Made by a program: the position numbers and the translations under genes
NCBI GenBank assembly: GCA_021464245.1
Contig: JADCRB010000066.1
Span: 620,001-684,000 of the forward strand
DNA from: Carallia brachiata
Taxonomy: Eukaryota; Streptophyta; Magnoliopsida; Malpighiales; Rhizophoraceae
Direction: 5' to 3'
Length of the DNA stretch: 64,000 nt
Part shown: one piece after another, positions 1 through 13,570 of the stretch
Position numbering within the stretch: the first letter of the stretch is position 1
Layout of the letters: every line of letters starts with the position of its first letter
The notes under the pieces: generated by a model
What the model saw: the letters and a program-made list of their open reading frames with translations, nothing else
What the model was told of the DNA's origin: nothing
Databases searched by the model: none

Positions 1-340
1 TTCAAGGAATCAGAACTCTATATAAAAACAGTATTAAGGTTGTGTACATCTCATCTTTTCTCGCATTCTATAGTTTGGGAGGCTTGTGCACTAGGACGTC
101 TATTTTTTCAGTGTAAGTTTTTTCAATAAATACTCTAATCATATATAAAAGATGCAACCTAAGATGAGATACATTTTTTGGAAAGAAAAAAAAAAATTAA
201 ACCATTATCTTACATTTCCACTTTATGATGCAACAATGTGACATACACAACAATGTGACATACATAAAATGTCTCATCCTACTAACAGCCAATATGACAA
301 GGCCTTACAGTAAAGATCTCTGTTTTATATGCTTATTGCG
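1..340. other. 3' flank of PDR copy A, no gene seen
   Basis: AT-rich sequence downstream of the stop codon of PDR copy A. It should include the 3' UTR and polyadenylation region of that gene (several AATAAA-like words), but I see no coding feature, RNA gene or clear repeat. Confidence 0.5.
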
Positions 341-3300
341 TTATCTCTGTTGGAAGTTAAGATATCGAATGCATAAGATGAATATGAGGACAAAGAATGC
401 ACTAAAAGCAATCAAAATTGCAGCAATTGGCCCCTTGAAATTAACATCATAATCAAAGTGGTCCTGAATATATGACTTGAGAGTTGGATCCGGTTTGACA
501 CCAGGCACCTTGATAATGTCCTCAACATCACCAAATTGTGTCACAATTAGTCCATAATTGCTCCATGCTAAAGGGCAAATGTAGGAATACCATTTCCACC
601 ACTTGGGAAGTCTCTGCAATGTCACATAATGTACATGACATTAAGCACTGATGTTGCATTGTGTCTAATTAATCATGGGATATGTGCCTCTGGAGTGTAG
701 AAAATGGACTTACTGGTCTGGGGATGAAGAAGCCAGAGAAAAGGGCGAAGATAGCATAAAATGCTGATGCGACGATAGCTGCTATTTCGTGATTTGGTGT
801 GATCGAAACGGTCATCATGCCATAGTATGTGAAGTATAGGAATGAGCAGAATGTGATGAAGTAGAACCAGAAGAACTTGGCTACTGTCCATTGAAAGCTC
901 ATCATAGGATATACTATGAGAGAGTAATATGTTGTTTGCACAAGTATGTATGGTATTTCAACTATCACCTGCGTTAAACGAATAGAAATGAAAACTTTGG
1001 TTTATTTATTATAGAGAAAATGGTTGTTTTCTTTCAAATTGTACTCTTTGCGGGCTTGTATTGATCCATGTATGTCGGTGGATATGTAGGAAGTCTCCTT
1101 TCCTTACCTGTGCCAAGGCGTATGGTAAAGCTGAGTACATTCTTGCAGCTCTTTCGCGGTAGAAGACTGTTCTTTCTATTGCTACAACTGGTTGCACTGT
1201 AAAGCTATTGTTGATACCAAGAAACATAACTGCGACAAGAATGGCTCCACTTGTTATAGTAAGATCAAACGAGCTTTCCCTGGTTATAAAAAAGGAGAGA
1301 AGGAATTGTCATTGATGAAAACACAGCTTAAATCCATGAAAAATAAAACAGAAAACAAATAGAGAGAATTCGGCTTTGGACAGTGGGCCCTGACCTTTTG
1401 TTTCCAAGTTGCCAGTATATTGTGCCTAGTATAAGAGCTGCTGCTAAAGTGAAAATATATCGTGCAAAGTTGTAATCAGGACTTCTCCAATAAGTCCACC
1501 ATTGCTTCCATAAGCAAGATTTAAATTGGCCCCATCTGGACTGCGAATATTTGCTGGGAAAATAGAGATCAGTTGCTCCTTTTGGTGGTATACTAAAATC
1601 TTCCACTAGAGCCTTTGTTTGTCTACAAATATAGCCAAATGCATTATTTCAAATACTCAACACTTCTACATGCTGAGACTAGATTTGTAGATTTTGTTCT
1701 GTACTTACTGGAATAAGGATGATGATTTATAATGCTCAGCAAAGTCAGTTCCAAGATGAAACTCAACTGCCATTGAGCTTACTTCTAGCATCCACGCTGC
1801 TGGGTTCTGCTTGTCTCTAATTTGGGGGACTCCGGGAATTGACTGCAAAATTTTACCAATAGTTGTGTCATTCTTCTATACATGTTTATGTTCAACTGTA
1901 AATTTCCAGGATAAGCGTAATGTACCTCAAAATATTCAATCATCTTGTGAGAATGTCGGCCTAGTGGTCCTGAGTAGATAAGTCTTCCTCCAATTTTCAT
2001 TAATAGCAGCTCGTCAAAGGCCTCAAATATGTCAATGCTAGGCTGATGAATTGTGCAGACAACTGTTCTTCCAGTCTCCACGGTATTCCTCACCATCCTC
2101 ATCACAATGGCTGCTGCCCTTGCATCAAGACCAGAAGTCGGTTCGTCCATGAATATTATTGAAGGGTTTGCAACAAGTTCAACTGCAATTGTCAGTCTCT
2201 TCCTTTGTTCAGTAGACAGCCCTGTAATTCCTGGTAGCCCAACTATAGCATTCTTGAGATTGTTGAGCTCAACTAAATCCATCACTTCTTCCACAAAAAC
2301 CTGAAAACAAAAAATATTATTTACATTATATTGCAATCAAACCTGAATCAAACATTGTTTCCTATTATAAGCTAATATTGAGGGACATTCGTAATTGTTA
2401 CCATCTTTTTCTTCGTCGCTAACTTCTTTAGGGAGCCTTAAGAAAGCTGAAAATATTAAGGACTCTCCAACAGTGACTTGAGGAGAGTGAATGTCAGTCT
2501 GCTCACAGTAACCAGAAATTCTTGCAAATGTTTCTTGATTCTTAGGGAATCCTGAAATTCTAACATTGCCTTCGATGTAACCACCAGTTTTTCTGCCTGC
2601 TAGAACATCCATCAGTGTTGTCTTGCCAGCCCCACTGACTCCCATCAAAGCAGTCAGGACTCCTGGCCTAAATGCTCCAGTGACTTCCTTAAGTAGTTGT
2701 AGCCTGTCCTGAGTCACTCCTTGAAACTTCATTTCCTACAAGACATAATCATTTAAGGTAGTTAAGTTAGTTACCGACGACATATGTTCTAATTTGCTCG
2801 AGCAACTAGAGAATTTTCAAAAAAAAATTCAAATTAGAGAGAAGAAGGACAGATTCTCACCATTGGCATATCCACATAATAGTTTACACTATCAAAGGAC
2901 ATGGACAGAGGTGTGAATGGAAGAATCATTCCCTTCTTATGGAAACTCCATCTCTGGTCTTGGCATCAGACTGGCTATTAATTCTCAGAATTTGCATTTC
3001 TCCTACAAGATTAAAGGTTTATATCAGTAACCCACCCACTGCAAAAGTTTCGAAGCATTCTTCTAAAATTATTTTTTCACAAATGTACTACGTATGGCTC
3101 AAATTCTTACTTGTACTTGGTTCATTGTCCGATATCTTTGTTTTTGGTTTCTCTCTTTCTCTTGTTTCTTCCTTGATAGATTGCTTATTTGCAGTTTCTT
3201 TAGATATAATTGCTTTTGGCTTTCCAAGAGCTATGCCAAATGATCATGGAGTTAGCAAAAAAGAAAAGAGAAAAGGACAAATAGAGAAAATACATTAACT

Positions 3301-6300
3301 TTTCAAAGGCATAATTAAGCATAACTATATGTTTAAACTTACAATTCAGACACATGAGTGAGAAGGTGAACAAGACATTGTAAAGAATGGTGAACCCGAG
3401 AAGTGCTGCACATCTGATCCAAAACCAGTATTCACGGGTGTTTACATCATAGTCCTCCAGGAATGCCATACCCAACTTTGTTGTGCTCCCTGGTATCTGC
3501 AATGTGTTCTTTGTCTGAGATTTCTCTTTTCATTTATTATTATGTTGCTTGTATGTCATTGTGAAAGAAAAAAAATTCAAAAACCTGTCTGTCCATCCAT
3601 CTTTGAGCAAGCATCTCATTGGCAGCCAAGGCATCAAAAGCATAAGACAAAGGTGAAAGCCAATGGGCCCATGACCACCATACAGGATTCCTGACACATT
3701 AAGAGCACTATGCCATTAATTCAATGCATCTGAAATGCTTGCCTTTGAAGAAATGTTGTGATACAAACTACATTTTGAATACATAAATGTGATAAAATTA
3801 AATAGGGTATAACTGATGCAATTGTTGAAAATTCAACAATTTGGGATATATCATTTGGGGAATATTTGGGGATATATTATTATGAGGACATCCTAGTGTG
3901 CTGCCATTTATCTCTTTGAAAGAAAGGAATAGTAGATTACACCAGTGTAATACCTCAAGCATCAATAGTTTGATAGTGCACAGAGAATATGAATTAAATT
4001 GGGAATTGTTCATAGCTCAAAATTTAGTGATCTAACAGATGATTTAGTGAATGAATGGTCTCTAGTTAATTAAGATTGACTGTAATACACCGACTTACGT
4101 AGGAGTTAGTCTTCATGCCAGTTTTCCAGTTTTGATAAATGAATAAAAATAAGATGCAATTGTTGAAAATCTGGAACCTCCATGATTATGGAATTAATGT
4201 TAATCATGATGGCTGAGATCCCAAGTTCCGAGGAAACACGTACCTTTTGGAAGGACGAAGCCTCCTAGCAGGAATAAAATGAGCACAACCAGTAGTCCTG
4301 CAGTGTATGCAATAATCATGGACCTGCACAATGCAGCCATAAGCCTAAGCAAGGCAGCAGCCACTTGATTTATCAGAAACACCACCAACAGCTGCTTGAA
4401 AAACCTGAGATAGTAATCAATTCAAATTACGCTGTCAACTCATGTATTTACATTTAAGGATTTGTATTCGATGCAACATCAGAATGGTAATTTTGCCTGC
4501 TAGCTTCTGGGGCATATCCAATACTGAAGTAGGTGGCAACAGTCCAAATTGCAGACTCAAAGATAGCAATTGGGACTCTGAGCAAGAAGTTAGGTAATGT
4601 GTATGCCCAGGCAGGATAAAACAGGAGATCTCTTTGTTTATAAAACACAGGAAGCCGCATTATGACCATAGAGAGCTCTGCAAAGCCATTGAATGTATTT
4701 GCGATTGCGGAAAATATTATCGAAGCAATGTATACCGATCCACCATCATATGTGAAGTGAAGTGTTGTCCTTAAAAACACGGTAGACGCGATGAAGGCAA
4801 GAACAATAATTTGGATAGCCTTGAAAATGAAAATGAATAAGGTTCTCTTGATCAAAAGCATTTCTCTATCCATAGATATTCTGAGAATCTGCAATGTTGG
4901 GATTGTGTGCTTTTTGAAGACAAGGGCTGCTTTGTGACATCTAGCCTTGTCATAGGGCAAATTGAGGCTATTCTCAAGCTGGATGGCAACATGGAATGCC
5001 TTGAACTTGGACGCAAATTCTGGTACTGATATGTAGCCATAGGGCTTGCTTCCATCTACCCAGTATTGCTCTTGGTCTTTCTTTGATGTAACCTGCATGT
5101 AAACAATATCCATGCAATCACTTATACTGTCATTATCTTTTTTTGTCCGACAGTGCCAGAATTTGAACTCTGGTTGTTGGAACTAAGAGTCCAACTGCTC
5201 TATAATTAGACCACGCGACTAGTGGCACATTGTTATTATTTCTAGAAGGGATATATGCACTATCACCTACGATGACTCAAGCACCTCCAAGTACACTGGC
5301 ATTGTGTGCTGCAATCAATAATATAATTACCTCTTGCAAAAAGTCAGCTGTTGCTTTTCTCTCCGGGCACTTGAATCCACAGCCCTCAAAAAACTCGAGC
5401 ACATGCTCCTTGGGCCCTGATACACAATCTGGCCCTCTGACAGAAGAATGATATCATCAAAGAGATCGAACGTCTCAGGATCTGGTTGGAGGAGTGACAT
5501 CAAAGTAGTGGCCTGAGTGAGATGAGTAATTTGCTGCATGCACTTCACAATTTGATGTGTTGTGGAGCTGTCCAGGCCGGTTGATATATCATCCATAAAT
5601 AGTACTCTTGCAGGTCCAACACAATCTCTCCCCTGCATTATGCAAAATTTTTTTTTTTTTTAAGAAGTCAATCAAGGAACTGTTTAAAAACGCAAAAACT
5701 TAAGTTATTAGGGGAAGTCCGAAGGCCTAACCACGCACGCTTTTTGTTGAATTAGAACTACTTCCAATGTTACGGTTAGAACCAAAACCGTGGATGGAAG
5801 TAATTTGGACACAGTTTGCCCCCAAAAATCATAACCGCAACCGTAATTGCAACCATGCAAGAATGAAACTGGAACTGAACTAATATTGCTTGTCTGAAAC
5901 CGGCTATGTCACAAAAAGATCTAAGTCCATAATATGACTCATTGTTACATTTTTTTTTTAACTTTATCCCAAATTTGTAATTTAATTTGAAGACACAATA
6001 CTATAGCAAAAAAATCATTTGTTGTTTAAGCTGTTGGGTGAGTTGCAAAAAACATTTGCTCCAAAGTCATTTGAGTTGTTGGATGAGTTGCAAAAAATCT
6101 TTTGATTCAAAAGTCGTTTAAGCTCTGGATGAGTTTTTATGATATGAATTATATGCAAATAAATCTAACAAACCATAATGAGAATACAACAAAACAATGA
6201 TAACAAACATTACTTGAAAGTTTAGTGCAAGCCATAACCAACTTTTCCTTCTTAATTTAAAAAAAGGGTGAGGTTACTACACTTGTCTGGACATCATCTC

Positions 6301-9300
6301 AAAAATGCAACTACTTATAGCTCAAATACAATCGCATCAAATTTTTTTTTAAAAAAAAACTCAGGTAAATTATAAAACTAAAATATAAAACTAAATGGAT
6401 ATTACTATAAAATTTAAAATGTAGATCTTACATAATATGCGTTAAAATAAAAAAAATTTCTTCAAAAATAATTTTTTTTAACTAAAAAAATCAACATGGT
6501 TGTATTAAAAATGCACCCCATTGTATTTTGTTCCTAGCATCCGGCACACAATCTTTAGTATTAAAAAAAAAAAATAGAACATACAAATAGAATGTTGAAA
6601 TGTTGTAAAGATAATTAATTAACCTGTTGTTACCCTCTTCATTTCTCCACCCGAAATTCCTCTCCTCATTTGATCTCCAACAACTGTGTCCTTGCATACA
6701 TCAAGCCCCAATAGCTGCTTAATCATATATATGGCAATTAGAACTGGTTCTACAATCAACTTGGTTGAAGTACAATTGAGAATTATGAAGGTAAAATTAC
6801 AATATGTTAATCAAAAATTAGTGAACTAACTTTTAGAATGTAATCAGTAATTAGACTGCTCTCAACTCCTTCAATTGCAGTTGCCTGGGGATAGAAATGT
6901 AAGCATTAATGCAATTATTAATCATAATGCAACAATTTTTTTTTTGTTTGCTTTAAAGATGAAATGTTGTAATCTAGTTTAATATGTACCTTCATGAATA
7001 GGTCAACATCTGGGTCAGGCGTAATACCAGCTTCTTTCTCTCCTTAAAAGTTCAGCTAGCAGGTCTTGAAATTCACAAAACATTATTAGTTGAAAAGCTA
7101 AGATTCTTAATAGCTAAGCATAGTTAGGAATTTAAGTCCTCAAGGGCAAAGAAATTAAAAATTTAGACATTTATTTTAAAGGTTTGATCCCTATTAGAGA
7201 AATAGGAGACTTTTTTTTTTAGTTTTTTAAGAGATTCATAAGATTGTAAATTATATAATGAGAGTAGTTCTCTTTAATTCTAAATTACATGCTCTTTTCT
7301 AAAATTAAAAACTGAGATTTCAAAATACAATCTAAAATCTTAATTACTAAATAATTCTTTCTAAAAAAAAAAAAAAATTCCCCTGAGAGACAAAATTGAG
7401 AAAGGGTAGTGATTTAAGGAAAATTAAATAAAGAGCAATGCTTTGGAGCATGCTCGAAATTCTGAGCGCCTTTGATTTTGTGGGCTAACCGTTTTGTGGG
7501 GAGCACATGGGGGCACACAAAAGATCCATAGCTTCAATGATTTCGTACATCTCCCGACTTCGCAACGTAATTTGCGCCGAGATAGCATTCGGTTGATTTT
7601 ACTTCAATAATTTAAAGTAATTATATGATTTTTATTAATTTGTTAAAGAATTGAACTAAATCAGTTAGTTCAATTAAAAAAATTAAGAATCGATCTTTTA
7701 ACTGATCCAATTAGTCTTAAAAACCATTTGATTGAAGAACTAACTAAAAATTGGGTGAATCGATCAGTTGAATCAGAAATCGGAGAACCGATCTTGATTT
7801 TTCCAATCAAAAATGGTTTGGTTCAAAGAGGAAAAAAACACCCAAAAAAATGAAAAAAAAAAAATTTAATAAATGTTAATGTATTTTAGTCAAAATTAAT
7901 TAATATTTTACTTTATTAAATATTTAGATGTCTACTTTTTTTCAAAAGTCATTAATATATTTTAATTTTTTAAAATAATTAACACATTACCATTCCAAAA
8001 GTATTAGCATGTTTTTATTTTATAAAAAATATTCACTACTTTGAAAATAATAAATAGTACTATTCTTATAAATAAATTAATGAGTTATAGATGTTTAACA
8101 GCGTTTTTTGAAATATATATTAAAGTATATTATAAGAATACAAATTTATAAATTATAAGATAAGATTAATAATTTTTCATTTTAGAATAAATTATAATCA
8201 TATATGTTAAGATTACAAATATAATATCATAAATATATATATATATATAATACTTATATCTTATATAATGTTACATTTTAAATATTAATATATAAATAAA
8301 TGTATATAACTATTTAAATTTTATATATTTAATAATAAATATCAGTTTTTGGTTCAATCATAGCTAATCTGGTTGAACCTTAAATTTCTGAACTTTTCGG
8401 TTCGATTCTTAAAAACCTTGTCTGTAATGATACATAATAATAGATTTATTTTTTATTTTCTTGAATTCAATTATCTAATATTTATATCACTTAAAGATAC
8501 CTCTTGATTTTATATTCAAATTTCATGACTGTGTATCTTTTCCTAATTTTTTTTGGGTCTCATTAGTGAAAAAAAAATTATAGATAAACAAAGAGGAAAA
8601 TAAAATGAGACAAAATTGATTTTCTATTAATTACCAGATCGGTACCAGTCCCTTGAAACCTTGCAGAAAAATCAAAGGTTTCTTTAACCGTTAGATCTCC
8701 CAGGTGCACATCATTTTGGCTAACATAGGCTGCTGTCTTCCGTGGCAACAAACTCATCAAGCTTATATCCATTGTAGCTCACTTGGCCTTGGACCTGATA
8801 TTACATTTGCAATCGTAAAAAAAAAAAAATAGAAATAAACCACTCTATCAACGTGGTCTTAGGCTTCACAATCATGGAGCCCCTTTTTGACAGTTAATTT
8901 AACTTTAATATGTTTAATCGACAATTCTTGTTTTATTTTTCTATTCGATTGATTAAAAAAAATTATGCTTTCAATCTGATCATATTTTATTTCATATTCG
9001 GACCCCGATTTTAAATGTTGTTGCGAAGTATTTTCCAAAGGAAAAAAAAAATGTATTACTCCTTTAACTAACATTTAAATTTGGATCCAACTTCCAGCGA
9101 GTGCCAGCTGAAGTGTTGTCTTGCCGGAAGAGGGGCGCCTAACAATAAGGTCATCCTCAGCAAATGGTAAAAATTTAGAAGGTCATTTTCTACATAAACT
9201 CTACTGTATAATTGTGTTTTAAGTGATATTAAAGTAATAATACAGTCTACTAATATATTTTAATAAAATTTTTTTTTTAAAATTCAATCATCTAATAATT

Positions 9301-10890
9301 AATATTATTTTAATTATTTTTTTATCTAGCTAAAAGATCTCACCAAATATCTTCTTCTTTAAATATAGATGGAACAAATCCTCATTCTTGTCACATTAAT
9401 CGACGAACGATGATGATGGGTGCCTCTATAATATATATATATAATATTGGTATAAAGGAATATAAAGGCTGCTTCTAGCAAGTATGAGCATTTGTCCTAT
9501 ATGCATCAGCTAGTGTTTTTTTCTAGAGGATATTAAAAGTCAATAAGAAGATGATATCCATAAGAGCCTTCACCATCATAGCCTATTTTTATGACGAGAA
9601 ATTCTTTTTAGGCAACTCTTAAATTGTCAGCACAACAGTTTAATGTCGCATCTCTTCACTTTAAACATAGAATAAACTTAAGGCTATTCAAATTGTGACT
9701 TACGCCTAATCCATACAATTTGTCTTTAACACTATATATATATTCCCACAAGCTCTACAGTGTGGCTTGTGTACTGCCCTTTTACGTACGTGACAGACGA
9801 AGTTGTGTTACCTTGATGGTTTATAATTCCTGAGACATCCTAAGGAGTGAGTTTTACGCGCTGGCCAATCTGACTCCACACAGTCCAAGAGCTGATTCCA
9901 AGAAGTTCCTTGAAGTGTTTAAAAGAGTAGGGAGAGCTCTGGTGCCAACATAGCAATCAGCTTCTATTCTTACTTTCTCAAACCTAACTTCCACTGTTGG
10001 TAGTTGAAGCCAGCACTGAAGCAAGATTTAAATTTAGATGTAACAATCATAATTGCCATTACCAACCACAAATAATACGAAAAAATGCCCATCCGTTTGC
10101 TCTTTTTTTTTTTTTTAAGCAACAAACATTATCTTAGTTCAAAGAACGCTAATCATTAATAATTATTTTTATTTAATTTAAAGTTTAATAAATTATACCG
10201 CTAAATAGTAGAGCAACAGAACTCTTATTTTATTAATTATATTTTAAATCTTAGCATCGGACAATAAAGATATTATGGTCAAAGTCAATTCAATTAATTG
10301 AACCAAGGTACAACAACAGCTTCAAATTTTGTGCGGACAAATTAATATCTCACAGACTCGTACACAAGCCTTTGATCAACTGTGAATCTAAGTGTTACAA
10401 TAAGATTAATCTACTGTAACGTGTAAGTCATATATTTGAGTTATTGGTAACATCTTGTAAAATAAGAATAAGGCTACATATTGAAGTCTCAGCCACTGAA
10501 TTGGACGGCTTTATTTACAAAAGTATTTCATAAAAAAAAAAAAAAAAAAGAAGAAACAGCTAGTTTTACATGTCAATCAAAGAAAAGGCATCCACATAAT
10601 GCAAACAGGTAATTAAAATTAATTAAAAGGGCTTACTTATAATAATACGATCTCTAATCTTCTTCAAGAACTTCTCATTGTCTTCCTCAGCAACCTGAAG
10701 TTCCTCTCAACAAACTGCTGCTTATCTTTGAAGTAAGATTCCCGACATCAACATCTACTACAGACTTCAGTAAACCAGTTCTCAGACGATCATAAGTAGG
10801 CAATCTCTGTATGGCTGCCCACGCTAAAGCCTCCTCATCATTGTTTCTTGACTGTATCCCATTGGCAAACACAGCTTTGTTGTCCACCAT
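341..10890 (-). pseudogene. PDR-type ABCG transporter copy A, decayed
   Basis: Full-size plant ABCG (PDR) architecture NBD1-TMD1-NBD2-TMD2. Exons 1-21 by alignment with copy B: 10637-10890, 9812-10015, 9073-9155, 8635-8794, 6990-7064, 6831-6884, 6624-6714, 5331-5632, 4497-5092, 4244-4404, 3585-3690, 3343-3496, 3111-3230, 2861-3002, 2402-2735, 1926-2300, 1709-1842, 1395-1622, 1108-1279, 714-968, 341-613. Visible motifs include ISGGE and [10 protein letters not shown] (NBD1), GVSGAGKTT and [12 protein letters not shown] (NBD2), and the C-terminal LNFQQR then TAA. Lesions: two frameshifts in exon 1, a shift and stops in exon 2, 2-base losses in exons 3 and 5, paired +1/-1 shifts in exons 4 and 8, a 4-base loss in exon 11, a 34-base loss in exon 14, and +1 in exon 15. 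Exon 9 ends at a GC instead of GT donor. Exons 16-21 remain open. The N-terminal Met at 10890 is internal-like, because the usual first ~40 residues are missing. Known family role: plasma-membrane export of hormones, terpenoids or defence compounds. This copy cannot make a full pump. Confidence 0.93.
5141..5230 (-). repeat. tRNA-derived SINE-like insertion in intron 8 of copy A
   Basis: Read on the minus strand, the segment has an A-box-like TGGTCTAATTATAGAGCAG and a B-box-like GAGTTCAAATTCTGG, the internal Pol III promoter of a tRNA-type SINE. It ends in a T-run on the plus strand (a poly-A on the minus strand). Flanks TGTCATTATCTTT (5128-5140) and TGTTATTATTTCT (5231-5243) look like a diverged target-site duplication. 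Its sequence differs from the SINE in intron 8 of copy B, so they are separate insertions. Confidence 0.55.
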
Positions 10891-11423
10891 GGCTAAACTT
10901 GCCTTGTTTAGCTCTTCAATTGTTTGCCATTTGTGGGTCTGGTGGACTGTGGCAATTGCACTCTCTCCAAAACCCCTCTAAGGCTGCAACTTATAGAGAG
11001 AATGAGAATACCATGGCAAGTTGAGATCTAGTGATAAATATTGAATATATTGACAATGAGGTCTTGGACTTGAGATTTACTTAAGCATGCAGTGAAACTA
11101 AATCTACTCCTAACCTTGGGTTGTGCTTGCTGTAATCATCTAGAATTGCAACACCTCCCCTGATAATAAAGTATAATGCTCCTGAGAATAAAGTATAATG
11201 CTCCTTGTAGGGGTATCTAGATGTCAACTTTCCTTTTTTTTACACACAAAAAAAAAAAAAGATGAGAGTAAATTTGGTGATGTCTACGTCATATATATAT
11301 ACTATGCCTATATTATGTGCATTATGCAGAAGAGAAGGGAGTGATTGTACGGGAGCTAAGGTAGTTGAGACTAATTAATGCAATATAGGGAAATTAACAT
11401 GGACAGGAAAAAATTAGATGAGA

Positions 11424-11583
11424 AGGAGTTATAAAACAATCGACTGATTGAATTATACAATCAAATAATTATTTTTTATAATAAAAAATTAATAAAATTA
11501 ACATATTTTTTATCGATTTTTTATTACTAAAAATAATAATTTAATTGTATAATTCAATCAATTGATTGTTTTGTGACTCTTTC
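11424..11583. mobile_element. Short foldback MITE, ~160 bp
   Basis: The two halves are inverted copies. The left arm holds ACAATCGACTGATTGAATTA and the right arm reads TAATTCAATCAATTGATTGT, its near-perfect reverse complement, and the symmetry continues to an AT-rich centre near 11505. Terminal words are GGAGTTATAAAAC and, in reverse, AGAGTCACAAAAC. Size and structure fit a non-autonomous DNA transposon. I could not fix a target-site duplication, so the superfamily is open. Confidence 0.65.
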
Positions 11584-12265
11584 CTATTTATTTTTTTCCC
11601 ATCCACCTAACGGTACTCCTAATATTAATACTTTGGAGTTCAAACCAAGCCAATCACATCCGTCTAGTAGTTGTGAATTTTCACTTGTACGAAAAAAAAG
11701 TGTTTAATTCACACGATTCAGCAAAATGAGCTTGCACATGAAAGGGTATATTAAGATTTGCGATTCATGGTCTTGGGGCTCGCCTTGCATTTTAAGTTTT
11801 GAATGTAGTTGTTTCTTGACATAATAATGAATGAAATTAGTAATTTAATCTATCATGATTCAAACCAAGATGTCATGTATGCATGCATACAAGTTAATGG
11901 AAACACCGTCTTTTTTTTATGTTATGATCAGACATTAGTTAACATCACACATGCTGTATTAATGAATTTGAGTGAAGATAGGACCTGGATTGGGTGTCCG
12001 AATACCCCTAAAAATCGTCCTCTTTTTTAGTGTAATTATATCAAAAAAATATGAAACAAAAAATTACAAAATTTAAAATTTAAAATTATATAAGTATTAC
12101 TCTAAAAAGAAAAGTATATATTCTATATAATATACGCTAAAAAAAATTTAAAAAAAATTTCTAAAAAATTCTAAAAAATTTAACGTGATTGCATTTTAAA
12201 TTGAGTGTTTGAACACTCAACCCAATATGGAAGAGTAACTTTTCTATTATGAATTGTAATGAATC

Positions 12266-12268
12266 CAC

Positions 12269-12301
<33 letters not shown>

Positions 12302-12303
12302 AC
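12266..12303. repeat. (CA)n microsatellite
   Basis: About 19 CA units with one CT interruption, lying just outside the low-coordinate end of the copia element. Confidence 0.9.
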
Positions 12304-12315
12304 ACATATATATCT

Positions 12316-12818
12316 TGTAAGACATATGTGCATCAACACTAAGGCTTTAAACAACTTAATAACGAATCTTAAAATTTCATATTTTTCATACAATTAGAAA
12401 GAGAAATGTACCTTAATCCATATAGTAGTTGAAGAAAACTTTGATGCAGAAATTAATAGTGAATGGTTTCTCTCCCTTGATCTCTTCTTTAATGATGGAA
12501 AGAAAACTATAAGGTTTGTAATCTTTATTTGCTGTTAACGTTATTTGTTGGTTAAGAGGTGGAGAGAGGAATAGATTCTTATTTATAATTATTTAAATCT
12601 CCCATCAAAACTTTTTGAAAAGTTGTATCTCTTTACTGATGAACAATTATATTATGAGTCATATTTGTTCAATAACCAATAAGATTTAAATATTTAACTT
12701 ACTTATTAAATCATTCATAATATTTAACTTACTTATTAAATCATTCATAATTTTATAAAATAAAATAATATTTGATAAAATAACCTTAAGTATTATGTGG
12801 GACATAATTTATCTTACA
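12316..12818 (-). repeat. Copia 3' LTR
   Basis: It begins TGTAAGAT and ends CTTACA on the minus strand, with TG...CA ends. It shares long stretches with 16363-16846, including the region around GAAATGTACCTTAATC and TGTTAACGTTATTTGTTGG. It is preceded on the minus strand by a polypurine tract at 12819-12832. Confidence 0.75.
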
Positions 12819-13173
12819 TTCTTCCACTTGGCACATGTGATACTACTTTCATGATTTAATAACAGAGGGTAATGTGCACAAATATTATGCTCAAACCTTT
12901 CATACATTGACTATAACATTATATCAAAATTAAGTTAAAATAATAGTGTAGGTCATAAAGGTTATATGTCATTTCCTTGACACATTTCCTTCTATATACT
13001 ATAACATAACTTTTAACTCAACATGATCTATAATGAAGATAAAAATAATGATCTACTTAATGTCCTTATTAAATAAATTTTCCTATCACCATTACCAACT
13101 ATGTAACCAATAAAGATAGAAGAAATCAAAAACACATATAAGTGAGCTCTGAATGTCAAAATCATAAACTTAA

Positions 13174-13570
13174 TTATATGGTAATGCTCATTCTTTCAAC
13201 ACGTCCCTTAAATGTTTTGAGCAGTAATCCTTTTGTCAAAGGATCAACAATTAAAAGATTGGTGCTAATGTTATTAACTGACACTTTATTTCTGAACTTT
13301 TTCTTTAAAGAAAAGATCATAAACTTAGCACCCTTAAAATATTTGTGACTCTTAGAGAAGACAATTATTATAGAATCATCACAGTAAGTTTTCATCATCT
13401 TGACAATACTTGTCGACTAATTCAAATCCTAAAATAAATTTCTACAGCCATAATACATAAATTGTAGTTTTAAATCATGTTACAAACTTTACTTCAACAT
13501 TGGATGAACCAATTATAAATAGCTTTTTATTTATTTCCACGATAATAATCATTTTCTTAAGGATCACATA
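13174..13570 (-). pseudogene. Copia polyprotein, RNase H C-terminal remnant
   Basis: On the minus strand the frames read pieces diagnostic of the end of copia pol: SNVEVKFVT, ...VLWL...FILGFELVD, then FSKSHKYFKGAKFM, ISTNLLIVDPLTKGL and KTFKGRVERM. The ISTN..DPLTKGLP-like block is the conserved C-terminal signature of plant copia RNase H. Three or more in-frame stops and a frameshift interrupt it. Its place directly upstream of the polypurine tract and 3' LTR is the expected one. Confidence 0.85.

Larger units (their letters stand above)
10891..12315. other. Upstream flank of PDR copy A, no gene
   Basis: AT-rich DNA that would have held the promoter of copy A. It contains a foldback MITE (11424-11583) and a (CA)n run (12266-12303). 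No coding region is supported; the short open frame at 11809-12030 has no recognisable content. Confidence 0.5.

Noticed and set aside
7205..7380. Possible third copy of the 15828/40132 SINE family in intron 4 of PDR copy A
   Set aside because: Shares a T-run and an ATATAATGAGAGTAG word, but no A-box, B-box or target duplication can be made out.
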